From a virus, in the IMG/VR virus record IMGVR_UViG_3300030090_002467, positions 1-25,939 of that record: a stretch of 25,939 nucleotides of DNA; one strand, written 5' to 3'. Positions 5,245 through 12,337 of the stretch are shown here, in pieces (position 1 is the stretch's first letter; every line of letters begins with the position of its first letter). The notes below the pieces were generated by a model. It ran no database searches, was not told where the DNA came from, and saw only the letters and a list, made by a program, of their open reading frames with translations. The position numbers and the translations under genes were made by a program.

Positions 5245-5462
5245 ATGTTAACGAATGTTAAAACAATTTTAACGCTTTACAATGTGCATGCACACACGTA
5301 CGCACGTATAGGCAAAGAAGAACAGACTACCAAATGAATACTGTTAACAGATGTTAAATTTTGCGAGGTTGCAATATCTCGACTTTTTAAGGGTATAGTA
5401 CCAGCGAAGGGGGTTAGGTCTTTAAACGCTCTTAAAACGATTCGGTGTTAAAATATGTTAAC
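5245..5462 (+). repeat. Cluster of TGTTAA boxes, iteron- or operator-like
   Basis: Six forward TGTTAA hexamers start at 5246, 5256, 5342, 5352, 5447 and 5456, with one inverted TTTAAC at 5268. They come in pairs about 10 bp apart. CTGTTAACAG at 5341-5350 is a perfect 10-bp palindrome, and TGTTAACAGAT occurs twice (5342 and 5456). Pairs at one-turn spacing suggest cooperative protein binding, as at iteron origins or repressor operators. Confidence 0.5.
5282..5310. other. 29-nt perfectly alternating purine-pyrimidine tract
   Basis: Every step from 5282 to 5310 alternates purine and pyrimidine, mostly as CA/TG and CG/TA steps. The tract includes the 12-bp palindrome TGTGCATGCACA (5283-5294). 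Such tracts readily adopt left-handed or unwound forms. A shorter tract, CACGCACGTACACACG, lies at 5493-5508. Confidence 0.8.
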
Positions 5463-5492
5463 AGATTTGGATGCTATCTAAATAAGTCGTAT

Positions 5493-5508
5493 CACGCACG
5501 TACACACG
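5493..5508. other. Second alternating pyrimidine-purine tract (16 nt)
   Basis: CACGCACGTACACACG alternates without a break and shares the ACGTAC and CACACG words with the tract at 5282-5310. It is followed directly by the G-rich purine stretch. Confidence 0.7.
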
Positions 5509-5676
5509 GGAGAGGGAGTAGGTGAACGGGGATAAGTGAGCCACCATAAGAGGGAAGAGGGAAGCGTATTGTAAATGCATGGGGGGATTGTTCGGGGTTG
5601 CAACTCAACACCTTAACAAAACGAGCGTGAACCTGTACTTAAGTCAATGCATGCTAAGTGATTGATAGTCAACGCT

Positions 5677-5718
5677 ATGCAAAAAAGCTAAAAAGTATGC
5701 GCAAAAGCTAGAAAAAGT
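5677..5718 (+). repeat. Imperfect tandem repeat of about 20 bp in the control region
   Basis: ATGCAAAAAAGCTAAAAAGT (5677-5696) is followed directly by a 22-bp version (5697-5718) that keeps ATGC, AAAAGCTA and AAAAAGT. It may be a protein binding site or remnant duplication. Confidence 0.5.
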
Positions 5719-5945
5719 TAGGGGAGGGGGTTGGATATTATCGTTTTGGTTTGAAAATTCTAACGCTGTATAATATATATAATCCCCACACTCTATATTT
5801 CTGGCATTTTTTTCAAATTGACTTCAGATCTGCCAAAAATCATCGTATTTTAAACTCAAAAAAAAACAGGTATGTCAGCTTATATGCGTTTATTCTGTTC
5901 ATTTACAGCTATTTAGAGTCTGTCTCTTAAATCTTTACTTTACTC

Positions 5946-5976
5946 TTGACTTTTAAAAAAATAGTTTATACCTTTA
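5946..5976 (+). promoter_or_regulatory. Possible weak Bacteroidota-type promoter before the + strand arm
   Basis: TTGAC (5946-5950) and TACCTTTA (5969-5976) are 18 bp apart, which fits the -33 and -7 spacing. The last base of the -7 element deviates from TAnnTTTG. It lies about 100 bp before the first + strand gene. Confidence 0.3.
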
Positions 5977-6076
5977 CGGCATCTGCTGTTCAGTAGAACA
6001 CAAATAAGCTTTATAGATGTTTTTTTGTATGTACTGAAGAGTCTGTTATTAGTTTAAACGCAAGAATAGTTGTGCC

Positions 6077-6670
6077 TTGAGGTTAAATAGATCATATAGA
6101 AGCGGGATGGTTGTTAAAGATCCACCCAAAGACCCACCAAAGGGTTATAAGTATAACGAAGCTGGTAACTTAGTACCTATTGATTTTGAAGAGTTCCATG
6201 AGGAGAACGATTTGGACATAGAAGACCTTATGAGAGGTGTTTCTCAAGCGGAGAGTGCGGGAGGTGAATTAATGATAAACCCATATAGTTCTGCTACGGG
6301 GTTATATGGACAGCTTTACAATGAGATTAAAGACCTACCGTTTATGCAGGGGGTAAGTAGAGATGAGTTTGCAAGAGATAGGGACTTACAGAATAAAGTA
6401 TTTGAAATGAGGGTTACTGGTGAGTTACCGAATATACCTTCATTACAACAAAATGCATACGACTTAACAGATGAGTATGCTCCTCAGTTGGGGGATGCTT
6501 GGAACTTTACTTTAGATGAGGTTGCTGCTATAAGCAATTATTTAGGTAGACAAGGTGCAAGAAACTACTTTGCATCATTAAGAGACAATACAGAATATAA
6601 ACCTGCTGGAGTTAATAAATCAGTAGAGGAGTATCTAGAGATATATAGGTCTGGTAGAGACTCTAGGTAA
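6077..6670 (+). CDS. Lytic transglycosylase/lysozyme-like protein (197 aa)
   Basis: The centre reads GVSQAESAGG, then NPYSSATGLYGQL. This is the classic soluble lytic transglycosylase layout: a catalytic Glu in an ESxGG context (E59), then N-P-x-S-x-A-x-G-L-Y. The rest is helical (FARDRDLQNKVFEMR, LDEVAAISNYLGRQGARNYF). It should cut peptidoglycan glycan strands and is more likely a virion-borne entry enzyme than a free endolysin, because there is no signal peptide or membrane segment and virion-type genes follow. The frame opens at a TTG; the ATG at 6107 (MVVKDPPKD) is an equally possible start. The N-terminus has a KDPPKDPPKG repeat. Confidence 0.65.
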   Translation: MRLNRSYRSGMVVKDPPKDPPKGYKYNEAGNLVPIDFEEFHEENDLDIEDLMRGVSQAESAGGELMINPYSSATGLYGQLYNEIKDLPFMQGVSRDEFARDRDLQNKVFEMRVTGELPNIPSLQQNAYDLTDEYAPQLGDAWNFTLDEVAAISNYLGRQGARNYFASLRDNTEYKPAGVNKSVEEYLEIYRSGRDSR

Positions 6671-6684
6671 AAATTAATTATCGT

Positions 6685-6692
6685 TATATTTG
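6685..6692 (+). promoter_or_regulatory. Bacteroidota -7 promoter element TATATTTG, leaderless type
   Basis: TATATTTG fits TAnnTTTG exactly and is followed by CTGT and then ATG 6697. Transcription should begin at or next to the A of the start codon. There is no clear -33 TTTG. The same 4-nt spacing is seen before ATG 21666. Confidence 0.65.
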
Positions 6693-6696
6693 CTGT

Positions 6697-7983
6697 ATGG
6701 TAACAGCATATACTGACGAATACGGAAGACAATACTATATAGATCCTGACACAGGAAAAAGAATAGGTAAAAATGAAGCGTATTCTAAAGTAGGTACTAC
6801 TATAGACCCTGAAACTGGTAGAAGAAGAGATATAGGGGACACGGGGAAGAGGACAGAGTTCGGTATGTTTGGGGTAAAACAAGATTTAGCTTCTTCTAAG
6901 TACGATGTAGGTACTGCTGCTTCTAGAGCTATGTTTAGAGAAGAAGCTGGTATTGGGTTTGATGAGGAGTTGAAAGGAAAGCAGTTTAGGAAAACAAGAA
7001 GACAATTAGCTAAGCAGCAAAGAAAAAGAGAGAGAATAGGTAAGAGAGCTAAAAGAATTGAGCAACGTGCTGTTGGTGAAACAGATAAAAAGCAAGCAAG
7101 ACTTAAAAGAAAAGCAGCTAGGGTAAGAGATAAGTATGAAGGCCCTCGTTTAGAAGACTTCGATAAAGCTGCGGACTTCTACGATTATACTCGTATGGAA
7201 GACTTTGCTAGAGAGTCAAGAAAGCAACAAGCTGAAAACATAGCAGCTAAAGCTATTGAGCAAGGGGGTAAGGCTGTTCTGGGGTTTGGCGCTAAGAAAG
7301 CTATTGAAAGCGCTAAACTAGCTAAACTTCAAGCTGATACTGTTAAGAACACTCAAGAATTAGCATCTAAAACTATTGAAAACGTCAAACCAGCTAAAGA
7401 GCTAGTAACAAAGGGTACTAGTATTACTGGGGATGTTATTGGCGATACTGCTAAAGACGTTGTTGCAGATGCTGCGACTGATGTTGCGACTGATGTTGCA
7501 GACATGTCGTTTAAGCAGTTGTTAGGCGCAGGTAAAGATGCGTTTAAAGCTCGTGATGCTGATAAGTTTGTTGAAGTTGGTAAACAATTTTACGATAAAT
7601 CAAAACCATTTATGCAGGCTGCACAAGCAATAGGTGGTATAGCAAGCACTGGAGGGGGAGAAGAACAGACTCAAGTTACACCGACTGTTCCAGCTGAAAT
7701 GCCTATAATGGCAAACATACCTCCTGCAGGGTTTACCCCTACTGCATCGGCTGCACCTATAAACTTACAAATACCTCAGAGCCTTGATGGTATGTCTGCA
7801 GGTATGGCAAGCACCCAAACGCAGGGTGTAGTAGCTGCTTTAGGAGTCACCCCTCAAGACAATTATAATTTAGTTAACTTTGTAAATCCTTCAAGCATGC
7901 AAAATATATACGCTGAAAAAGGAGGTAGAGTAAAAACTAAAACGAATTACCCAAAACAGGGTGGTAGAATAAAAAGAGTATAA
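6697..7983 (+). CDS. Probable virion protein with basic coiled coil and C-terminal GGR motifs (428 aa)
   Basis: No family was recognised. Residues about 1-50 are Gly/Asp/Tyr-rich (DEYGRQYYIDPDTGKRIGK). Residues about 88-150 form a very basic helix (KQFRKTRRQLAKQQRKRERI). A long Ala/Lys helical part follows, with a 12-bp DNA tandem repeat at 7474-7497 encoding ATDV twice. After that comes a Pro/Thr/Ala-rich linker, and the C-terminus is EKGGRVKTKTNYPKQGGRIK. The GGR motifs recur in several neighbouring genes. It has its own promoter at 6685. An internal or ejected virion protein is plausible; a tape measure is less likely, as there are no long hydrophobic segments. Confidence 0.7.
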   Translation: MVTAYTDEYGRQYYIDPDTGKRIGKNEAYSKVGTTIDPETGRRRDIGDTGKRTEFGMFGVKQDLASSKYDVGTAASRAMFREEAGIGFDEELKGKQFRKTRRQLAKQQRKRERIGKRAKRIEQRAVGETDKKQARLKRKAARVRDKYEGPRLEDFDKAADFYDYTRMEDFARESRKQQAENIAAKAIEQGGKAVLGFGAKKAIESAKLAKLQADTVKNTQELASKTIENVKPAKELVTKGTSITGDVIGDTAKDVVADAATDVATDVADMSFKQLLGAGKDAFKARDADKFVEVGKQFYDKSKPFMQAAQAIGGIASTGGGEEQTQVTPTVPAEMPIMANIPPAGFTPTASAAPINLQIPQSLDGMSAGMASTQTQGVVAALGVTPQDNYNLVNFVNPSSMQNIYAEKGGRVKTKTNYPKQGGRIKRV

Positions 7984-8408
7984 TGGCAAGTCTAAAAGTA
8001 AAGATAACAGAAGACCTTGTAATTAACGGTCAAACCATAAATGGAGAAACTACTGTTACTTACGAGGTAAACGATGTATATAGAAGAATAATTTCTGCTA
8101 CTACTACAGAACAAACTGTATTGTTGTTTGGTGCTGCAGTTGCAGCTGGACAACTAAAAGATGGTGATCTTAAATACCTACGTATTACTAACCTCGATCA
8201 AACCAATTTTGTAACAATAAGAGTTGTTGCAGATGCAGAAGCTTACTTTATTAAACTACCACCTGAGTCTAGCTGGATGCTTTGCGACGACGAAATGGAA
8301 GCTAATTCAGACGGAGCTGCTTTTAACTCTTTTGAAACAATATCTCAAATAACTATAGACGCAGACACTGGAAGTTGCGACTGTGAAATCTACGCTGCTA
8401 CAGCTTAA
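7983..8408 (+). CDS. Small beta-rich probable virion protein (141 aa)
   Basis: The product MASLKVKITEDLVINGQTIN onward is almost entirely short strands with turns. The block LKYLRITNLDQTNFVTIRVV, followed by YFIKLPPESSWML, resembles small structural proteins often seen beside tail and head genes of marine phages. Its ATG overlaps the preceding stop (TAATG). Assignment as a head or tail decoration protein is inference from composition and position. Confidence 0.65.
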   Translation: MASLKVKITEDLVINGQTINGETTVTYEVNDVYRRIISATTTEQTVLLFGAAVAAGQLKDGDLKYLRITNLDQTNFVTIRVVADAEAYFIKLPPESSWMLCDDEMEANSDGAAFNSFETISQITIDADTGSCDCEIYAATA

Positions 8409-8418
8409 TAACAAAAAC

Positions 8419-9705
8419 ATGAAAGTAAATAGACATAACAGAATGTACGCCCTAGGAGGTATGCTTAAAAGATACATGATGGGTGGTGGAAGAATGTATG
8501 AACATGGTGGGCAATATCATGACGCAGACGGAAACCCTACTGACGCAGACGGAAATCGTATACCAGCAGATGAACTTGTTGCTGTTGCTTCTGATTTAGA
8601 ACGTAGATCTGGTTTAGCTGGTGATGATGGTGCTGCACTAACAGGTAGAGGGCAAGGTGGCACAACAGAAGGTGTTCAAGATACAGGGACCACTATAGCT
8701 ACTGGTGATCAAGTGGATTTAATGAACCCTGCCAATGTAGCAGCAGGAACTGTAGCTTCTTTTAATACAGAAGCGGTTTCTCCAGACATGTCTCAAGAGC
8801 AGTTCGATTTAGCTATGCAGTCTCCGTTTGTTGCTAAACAGTTTGAAGGGATGGACATCCAAAATCCACAACAGCTTTCAGAAGCTTACGATGGTTTTAA
8901 AAGCGAGGTAACTACAGCTATTAATAACAACGTACCAGATGTAGCAAATTCCGTAAGAGAGTTAGCCGAAACCAATAATAACTTTAAAATAAAGTTAGAT
9001 AAACTGGCTGAAGATTTAGGTAGAGAACCAACGGATCAGGATATAGCTGATATGATGATTGATATGAATACTGATGGTTTATTTGGTGATTTACACGGTG
9101 AAGTTGTTAATCAGTTCTTACCATCTGAGCAACTTAACCCAACAAATTTTCCAAAGTATCAAGAACAAAATAAGAGATTCGTATCCTCAACTACTATTAA
9201 TGGTCAAACAGTAAATGCTAACGGTCAAATTTTTACTAGCATACAGGATAAAGGAATAAATAGTAGAGCTGGAATGGAAAAACTTTTCCAAGATGCAACC
9301 GACGCTGGAATAGACTTAACAAAGCAAACAAAAGCAACAGAACAATTTTTAAGAGGGTGGTATACAGATTCAGCCAATGCAGACTTTATTGTAACTGGAC
9401 AAGGAGCTGAAAGAATGGTTACGGGAGGAACTGGTGTAGGCGATATAAGCAACCCAAGTTTTTTAGATACAATGTTTAAGGACGCTATGGTGGAAGAGAA
9501 TTCAACAGTTCCATCATTTGGTCAAATGGCTCGATACCGTCAGATTAGAGATACAAGGGGTCAAGAGGCAGCCGATGCCTACGCTGAGAGTGAAGGTTTC
9601 GATCCAAGTCGACATAACCGATTTGCTATGGGTGGTAAATACAAAGTACTTAAAGGTGGGGGTAGAGCTCCTATGGGGGCGTTATCCTCATTGCTTAGAA
9701 GATGA
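8419..9705 (+). CDS. Probable virion protein with terminal GG motifs and a DADGN repeat (428 aa)
   Basis: The frame is open from GTG 8383, but ATG 8419 after an AACAAAAAC leader clears the previous gene and is preferred. The N-terminus MKVNRHNRMYALGGMLKRYM leads into GGGRMYEHGGQYH. Then two DADGN motifs lie close together (DADGNPTDADGNR), like calcium-binding loops. The centre is acidic and helical without a recognised fold. The C-terminus is FAMGGKYKVLKGGGRAPMGA and LSSLLRR. The same GG-basic tags at both ends link it to the genes at 6697 and 9702. Unknown function, likely structural. Confidence 0.7.
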   Translation: MKVNRHNRMYALGGMLKRYMMGGGRMYEHGGQYHDADGNPTDADGNRIPADELVAVASDLERRSGLAGDDGAALTGRGQGGTTEGVQDTGTTIATGDQVDLMNPANVAAGTVASFNTEAVSPDMSQEQFDLAMQSPFVAKQFEGMDIQNPQQLSEAYDGFKSEVTTAINNNVPDVANSVRELAETNNNFKIKLDKLAEDLGREPTDQDIADMMIDMNTDGLFGDLHGEVVNQFLPSEQLNPTNFPKYQEQNKRFVSSTTINGQTVNANGQIFTSIQDKGINSRAGMEKLFQDATDAGIDLTKQTKATEQFLRGWYTDSANADFIVTGQGAERMVTGGTGVGDISNPSFLDTMFKDAMVEENSTVPSFGQMARYRQIRDTRGQEAADAYAESEGFDPSRHNRFAMGGKYKVLKGGGRAPMGALSSLLRR

Positions 9706-10229
9706 TAGTCGTAAAAAAATATAAGGATGGGGGTAAGTTTTCCATAAAAGATCTTCCTCGATTCTTAGCAGAAGGAGGTAAGGTTACTGGAGACCCTGAA
9801 AAAGAAGAAGGTGAATACTTTGTTGACTCTGAGGGCAACAGAATCACAGTAAATGTACCAGAAGCTGTAGTTGAGGCTCCCGCAGGTTCACCAGACATTG
9901 TAGAAGAAATTGAAAATCTACCCGATGTTTTGAAGTTTACTATATATAACAAGCTAATGGAAACTGGAAAAACTTCTTGGGGGCTCCCAACGTATGGTAA
10001 TGATCCATCTTCTGCAGTGGAATATGAAATACCCGCTTCTAGTGTTGTAAAAAGAGACCTAAAGGAAGGCGAAGAATATACTGATGCTATGCGCTTAGAA
10101 GACGAATTGAATGCAATTAAAAAATTTATGAAAGAGGAAAATATTGGAGGGTATTTTGATCCTAGATATTATGACAGACCAACTACAAACTGGATGGGCT
10201 TTAATGTAAGTGATTACCCTTATAAATAA
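9702..10229 (+). CDS. Hypothetical protein with N-terminal GGK motifs (175 aa)
   Basis: Its ATG overlaps the previous stop (ATGA). The N-terminus MIVVKKYKDGGKFSIKDLPR is followed by FLAEGGKVTGDPEKEEGEYF, so two YxxGGK-type motifs occur in the first 30 residues. The rest is acidic, with EEIENLPDVLKFTIYNKLME and a C-terminal Tyr-rich YFDPRYYDRPTTNWMGF. No family was recognised. It is the last gene before the - strand secreted protein, and only 11 bp separate the two converging stops, with no terminator hairpin. Confidence 0.65.
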   Translation: MIVVKKYKDGGKFSIKDLPRFLAEGGKVTGDPEKEEGEYFVDSEGNRITVNVPEAVVEAPAGSPDIVEEIENLPDVLKFTIYNKLMETGKTSWGLPTYGNDPSSAVEYEIPASSVVKRDLKEGEEYTDAMRLEDELNAIKKFMKEENIGGYFDPRYYDRPTTNWMGFNVSDYPYK

Positions 10230-10240
10230 CATCGATAGTA

Positions 10241-10831
10241 CTACTCAAACTTCCAACCGTGGTACGGCTCATCAGTAAAGCAGTTGTACATGTATGTGTC
10301 TTCCCCAGCTATACTTACTCCGCAGTGCTTTTGGCCAACTTTACGCTTGACGTTTCTTCTTATTCCTAAGCTACTGCTGCTGGTCCCCCAAAAGTCATGG
10401 CCAATATGAGCAGCTGTTGCCCCCAACAGCTCTCCAGTTTCTTTATTACGAGCGTACACGTGGTATATACCAAAACCATTACACTCAAAGGTCATAATAA
10501 TTTGACCATCATGCTCAGCAGTTTGAACTCTGTTGCTTTCTATTGACTTAGCAATAAACTCATCATCAATAACTGGATCGTACATAAATGTGTAGTGCGT
10601 TCTCTCCTCGTATGGAGTTGTCCAGTAGTATGTAGGGTCATTGTCTATACAGTTTATGCAGTTTGTATCATACATAGGATCTTTCCAAACTTCCCACATA
10701 ATTAAAGATCTGTCAACTCCACCTTGATTAAAAGCACAGCTTATAACTACACTGCTACCTCTTGTTGGTTCGTCTTGCGCATTTACTGTTATGGCTAGTA
10801 AAGCTGCGGCTGATAAAAATAAATTTCTCAT
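10241..10831 (-). CDS. Secreted cysteine-rich protein on the opposite strand (196 aa), moron-like
   Basis: The N-terminus MRNLFLSAAALLAITVNAQD is a signal peptide with likely cleavage after A18, leaving Gln, as is typical in Bacteroidota. The mature part has six cysteines (C32, C58, C61, C117, C170, C184), enough for three disulfides, and is rich in strands and aromatics (VVISCAF, IIMTFECNGFGIYHVYARNK). No family was recognised. It lies alone on the - strand among + strand virion genes, as expected of an independently expressed accessory gene. A periplasmic or surface role in the infected cell, for example exclusion of other phages, is inference. No clear promoter was found; TAACTTTT upstream is only partial. 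Confidence 0.75.
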   Translation of the reverse strand: MRNLFLSAAALLAITVNAQDEPTRGSSVVISCAFNQGGVDRSLIMWEVWKDPMYDTNCINCIDNDPTYYWTTPYEERTHYTFMYDPVIDDEFIAKSIESNRVQTAEHDGQIIMTFECNGFGIYHVYARNKETGELLGATAAHIGHDFWGTSSSSLGIRRNVKRKVGQKHCGVSIAGEDTYMYNCFTDEPYHGWKFE

Positions 10832-10858
10832 AACATATTGAATTAAAAGTTAAAAAAT

Positions 10859-10878
10859 CAAGTCGTATATTTGACTTG
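10859..10878 (+). promoter_or_regulatory. TATATTTG promoter element inside an inverted repeat (possible operator)
   Basis: CAAGTC (10859-10864) and GACTTG (10873-10878) are perfect 6-bp arms around GTATATTT, and the -7 element TATATTTG (10866-10873) lies in the middle. It faces the DUF5675 gene 156 bp away and lies in the gap shared with the - strand secreted gene. A repressor on these arms would block the promoter. The remaining leader to 11028 is A-rich and contains two GTTAAAAA words. Confidence 0.5.
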
Positions 10879-11028
10879 TTGATCACAATAAAAAACAAAT
10901 AATTGGTAAATCCAAAAAAAAATGTTAAAAAAGTGTTAAAAACTTGAAAAAGTTTTATTTCAACCCAATAAAGAAAAGAAAAGATCACGCTCAAGAGGCT
11001 GAAAAAATTAGATTAAATAAACTTAAGA

Positions 11029-11544
11029 ATGAAGCTAGAAGTAATAAGATTCAACAAAGGAGTAGATTCGACTAACGGTATTTTATTTGACGTAACTGAT
11101 GAAAGAAAATTTTTATGCTATACTCTCGAAGATGAGAGCCGTGAAGAAAAGGTGTGGGGAGAAACTTGTATACCTGAAGGAGAGTATCAAATCAAGTTTA
11201 GAAGAGAAGGTGGATACCACTCCAAGTACGGTAAGAGATTTGCTGACATACATATTGGAATGCTTGAAGTGTGTGATGTCCCTAATTTTAAATATATCCT
11301 TATTCACTGTGGTAATACTGATGAGGACACTGCGGGATGTTTACTTGTGGGTGATACGCAAGAAAACAACGACATAAAGAAAAACGGATTTATAGGAAAG
11401 AGTACTAAGGCTTACATGCGTATATACCCTGCTATAGCAAAAGCTTTAGAAGCTGGGGAAGAAGTAACTATAGCTTACAGAGACTTTGCTGAGTGCTTAA
11501 TATTAGATCCATTAGATCTAAAAGACTTAGCTGGAGAAGCTTAA
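11029..11544 (+). CDS. DUF5675-family protein (171 aa)
   Basis: The layout matches DUF5675: a first strand pair (MKLEVIRFNKGVDSTNGILF), LEDESREEKVWGETCIPEGE at 33-52, a basic strand YQIKFRREGG, and then the signature ILIHCGNTDEDTAGCLLVG at 90-108. The family's activity is not established. The conserved H93 and C104 (HCGNT...GC) recall the His/Cys active site of L,D-transpeptidase-like folds, so a role in cell-wall work is an inference. It heads a + strand unit behind the promoter at 10866 and is followed 9 nt later by the nuclease gene. Confidence 0.8.
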   Translation: MKLEVIRFNKGVDSTNGILFDVTDERKFLCYTLEDESREEKVWGETCIPEGEYQIKFRREGGYHSKYGKRFADIHIGMLEVCDVPNFKYILIHCGNTDEDTAGCLLVGDTQENNDIKKNGFIGKSTKAYMRIYPAIAKALEAGEEVTIAYRDFAECLILDPLDLKDLAGEA

Positions 11545-11553
11545 TCAATAAAC

Positions 11554-11913
11554 ATGTATACATACAATATAGAAGTTCTTAGAGTTATCGATGGGGACAC
11601 AATAGACGCTAGCATAGATCTAGGCTTTGATGTAAAAATCAAAAAGCGAATAAGGTTTATGGGTATTAACACGCCTGAATCGAGAACTCGTGATCCTGAA
11701 GAAAAGAAACGAGGGATGGCAGCTAAAAAAAGAGTAGCTGAGCTTTTAGATACAGCAACAGAAGTTCAGGTTGTATCGCATGGAGTCGGTAAGTTTGGTA
11801 GATGTCTTGGAGAAATAGACTTTTGCTGTCCTGACTCTCTTACTATGAAAAACTTAAACAAGCAGCTTATAGAAGAAGGCCACGCTGTAGAGTACGACGG
11901 AGGTAAAAGATAG
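11554..11913 (+). CDS. SNase-type thermonuclease (119 aa)
   Basis: A staphylococcal-nuclease fold enzyme that would cut DNA or RNA with calcium. The key residues are present: VIDGDT with the metal-binding aspartates (D13, D15), RFMGINTPES with the arginine (R34) and glutamate (E42) matching R35 and E43 of the staphylococcal enzyme, and KFGRCLGEI with R83 matching R87. N39 replaces the Asp40 metal ligand. At 119 residues it is a minimal domain. It has no signal peptide, so it should act inside the infected cell, for instance on host DNA. Its stop abuts the stop of the converging regulator gene with no gap. Confidence 0.9.
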   Translation: MYTYNIEVLRVIDGDTIDASIDLGFDVKIKKRIRFMGINTPESRTRDPEEKKRGMAAKKRVAELLDTATEVQVVSHGVGKFGRCLGEIDFCCPDSLTMKNLNKQLIEEGHAVEYDGGKR

Positions 11914-12333
11914 TTACTCTAACTCCCTATAGAAAGACTGCACTAGCAATCTTGCTTTTTGTGTTAAAGCATACCTTACCCTATAATTCATTTTTAGCTC
12001 ATCTCTGAATAAATGATCCTCATACGTTTGCGATGGGGTTAATTTATCGAAATGTTTGTATACGTACCCTTCTTTCACTAACGGGTATATTATCCTTTCT
12101 GCTATATGTTTTTTGGAATACTGATATTCTTTAGCTGCGTAATCTATAGTCCAAAACTCAAGGTCGTATGCCCAAAGCATAAACAACAATTCTTTTTCAA
12201 AGATGTCGTACCTTTTACAAAAGTTTAAAAGTTTAGTTCTAAGGTGTTTAAGAAAGTTTCTTTTTACGTACCTTTGATTAAGTTTAGAACTTTCCCTAAA
12301 AAGTTTTTTTTTAGCTATTTTGCTTTTTGGCAT
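11914..12333 (-). CDS. Winged-helix DNA-binding protein, probable regulator (139 aa)
   Basis: After a very basic N-terminus (residues 1-42), residues 46-136 show the MarR/PadR-like winged-helix order: helix FEKELLFMLWAYD, TIDYAAKEYQYSKKHIAERI as the helix-turn-helix, YPLVKEGYVYK as the wing approach, and a final strand and helix RYALTQKARLLVQSFYREL. It lies on the - strand among late genes. Its ATG is only 4 bp from the ATG of the diverging gene at 12338, so both promoters must overlap the opposite coding sequence. It may control the flanking operons, perhaps at the inverted repeat at 10859; this is inference. Confidence 0.75.
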   Translation of the reverse strand: MPKSKIAKKKLFRESSKLNQRYVKRNFLKHLRTKLLNFCKRYDIFEKELLFMLWAYDLEFWTIDYAAKEYQYSKKHIAERIIYPLVKEGYVYKHFDKLTPSQTYEDHLFRDELKMNYRVRYALTQKARLLVQSFYRELE

Positions 12334-12337
12334 TAAA

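Larger units (their letters stand above)
5150..6076. other. Gene-free divergent control region, candidate replication origin or early/late switch
   Basis: About 930 bp without a convincing ORF on either strand lie between the - strand arm and the + strand arm. From left to right it holds a T/G-rich stretch (5160-5205), TGTTAA boxes (5245-5462), two alternating pyrimidine-purine tracts, a G-rich purine stretch (5507-5600), an imperfect tandem repeat (5677-5718), and an AT-rich stretch with TATAATATATATAAT (about 5770). Transcription diverges from here. No exact TAnnTTTG element for the - strand was found; the closest is TTTATTTG on the - strand near 5240. Confidence 0.6.

Noticed and set aside
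5810-5870. Terminator from TGGCA/TGCCA arms in the control region
   Set aside because: The arms are short and widely spaced and no gene ends nearby; the T-run lies inside the loop rather than after the stem.
6565-6882. 105-codon - strand frame across the 6697 promoter
   Set aside because: It lies antisense to two convincing + strand genes and its Tyr/Ser/Val composition is typical of a reverse-strand shadow.
6697-7983. Tail tape-measure protein
   Set aside because: The protein has a coiled coil but is too short for most tape measures, lacks long hydrophobic segments, and ends in GGR motifs like its neighbours.
10755-10994. Hydrophobic 79-codon frame on the - strand, possible membrane protein or holin
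   Set aside because: It overlaps the secreted gene start in another frame and covers the AT-rich promoter gap. The Phe/Ile richness comes from A/T runs rather than a real membrane segment.
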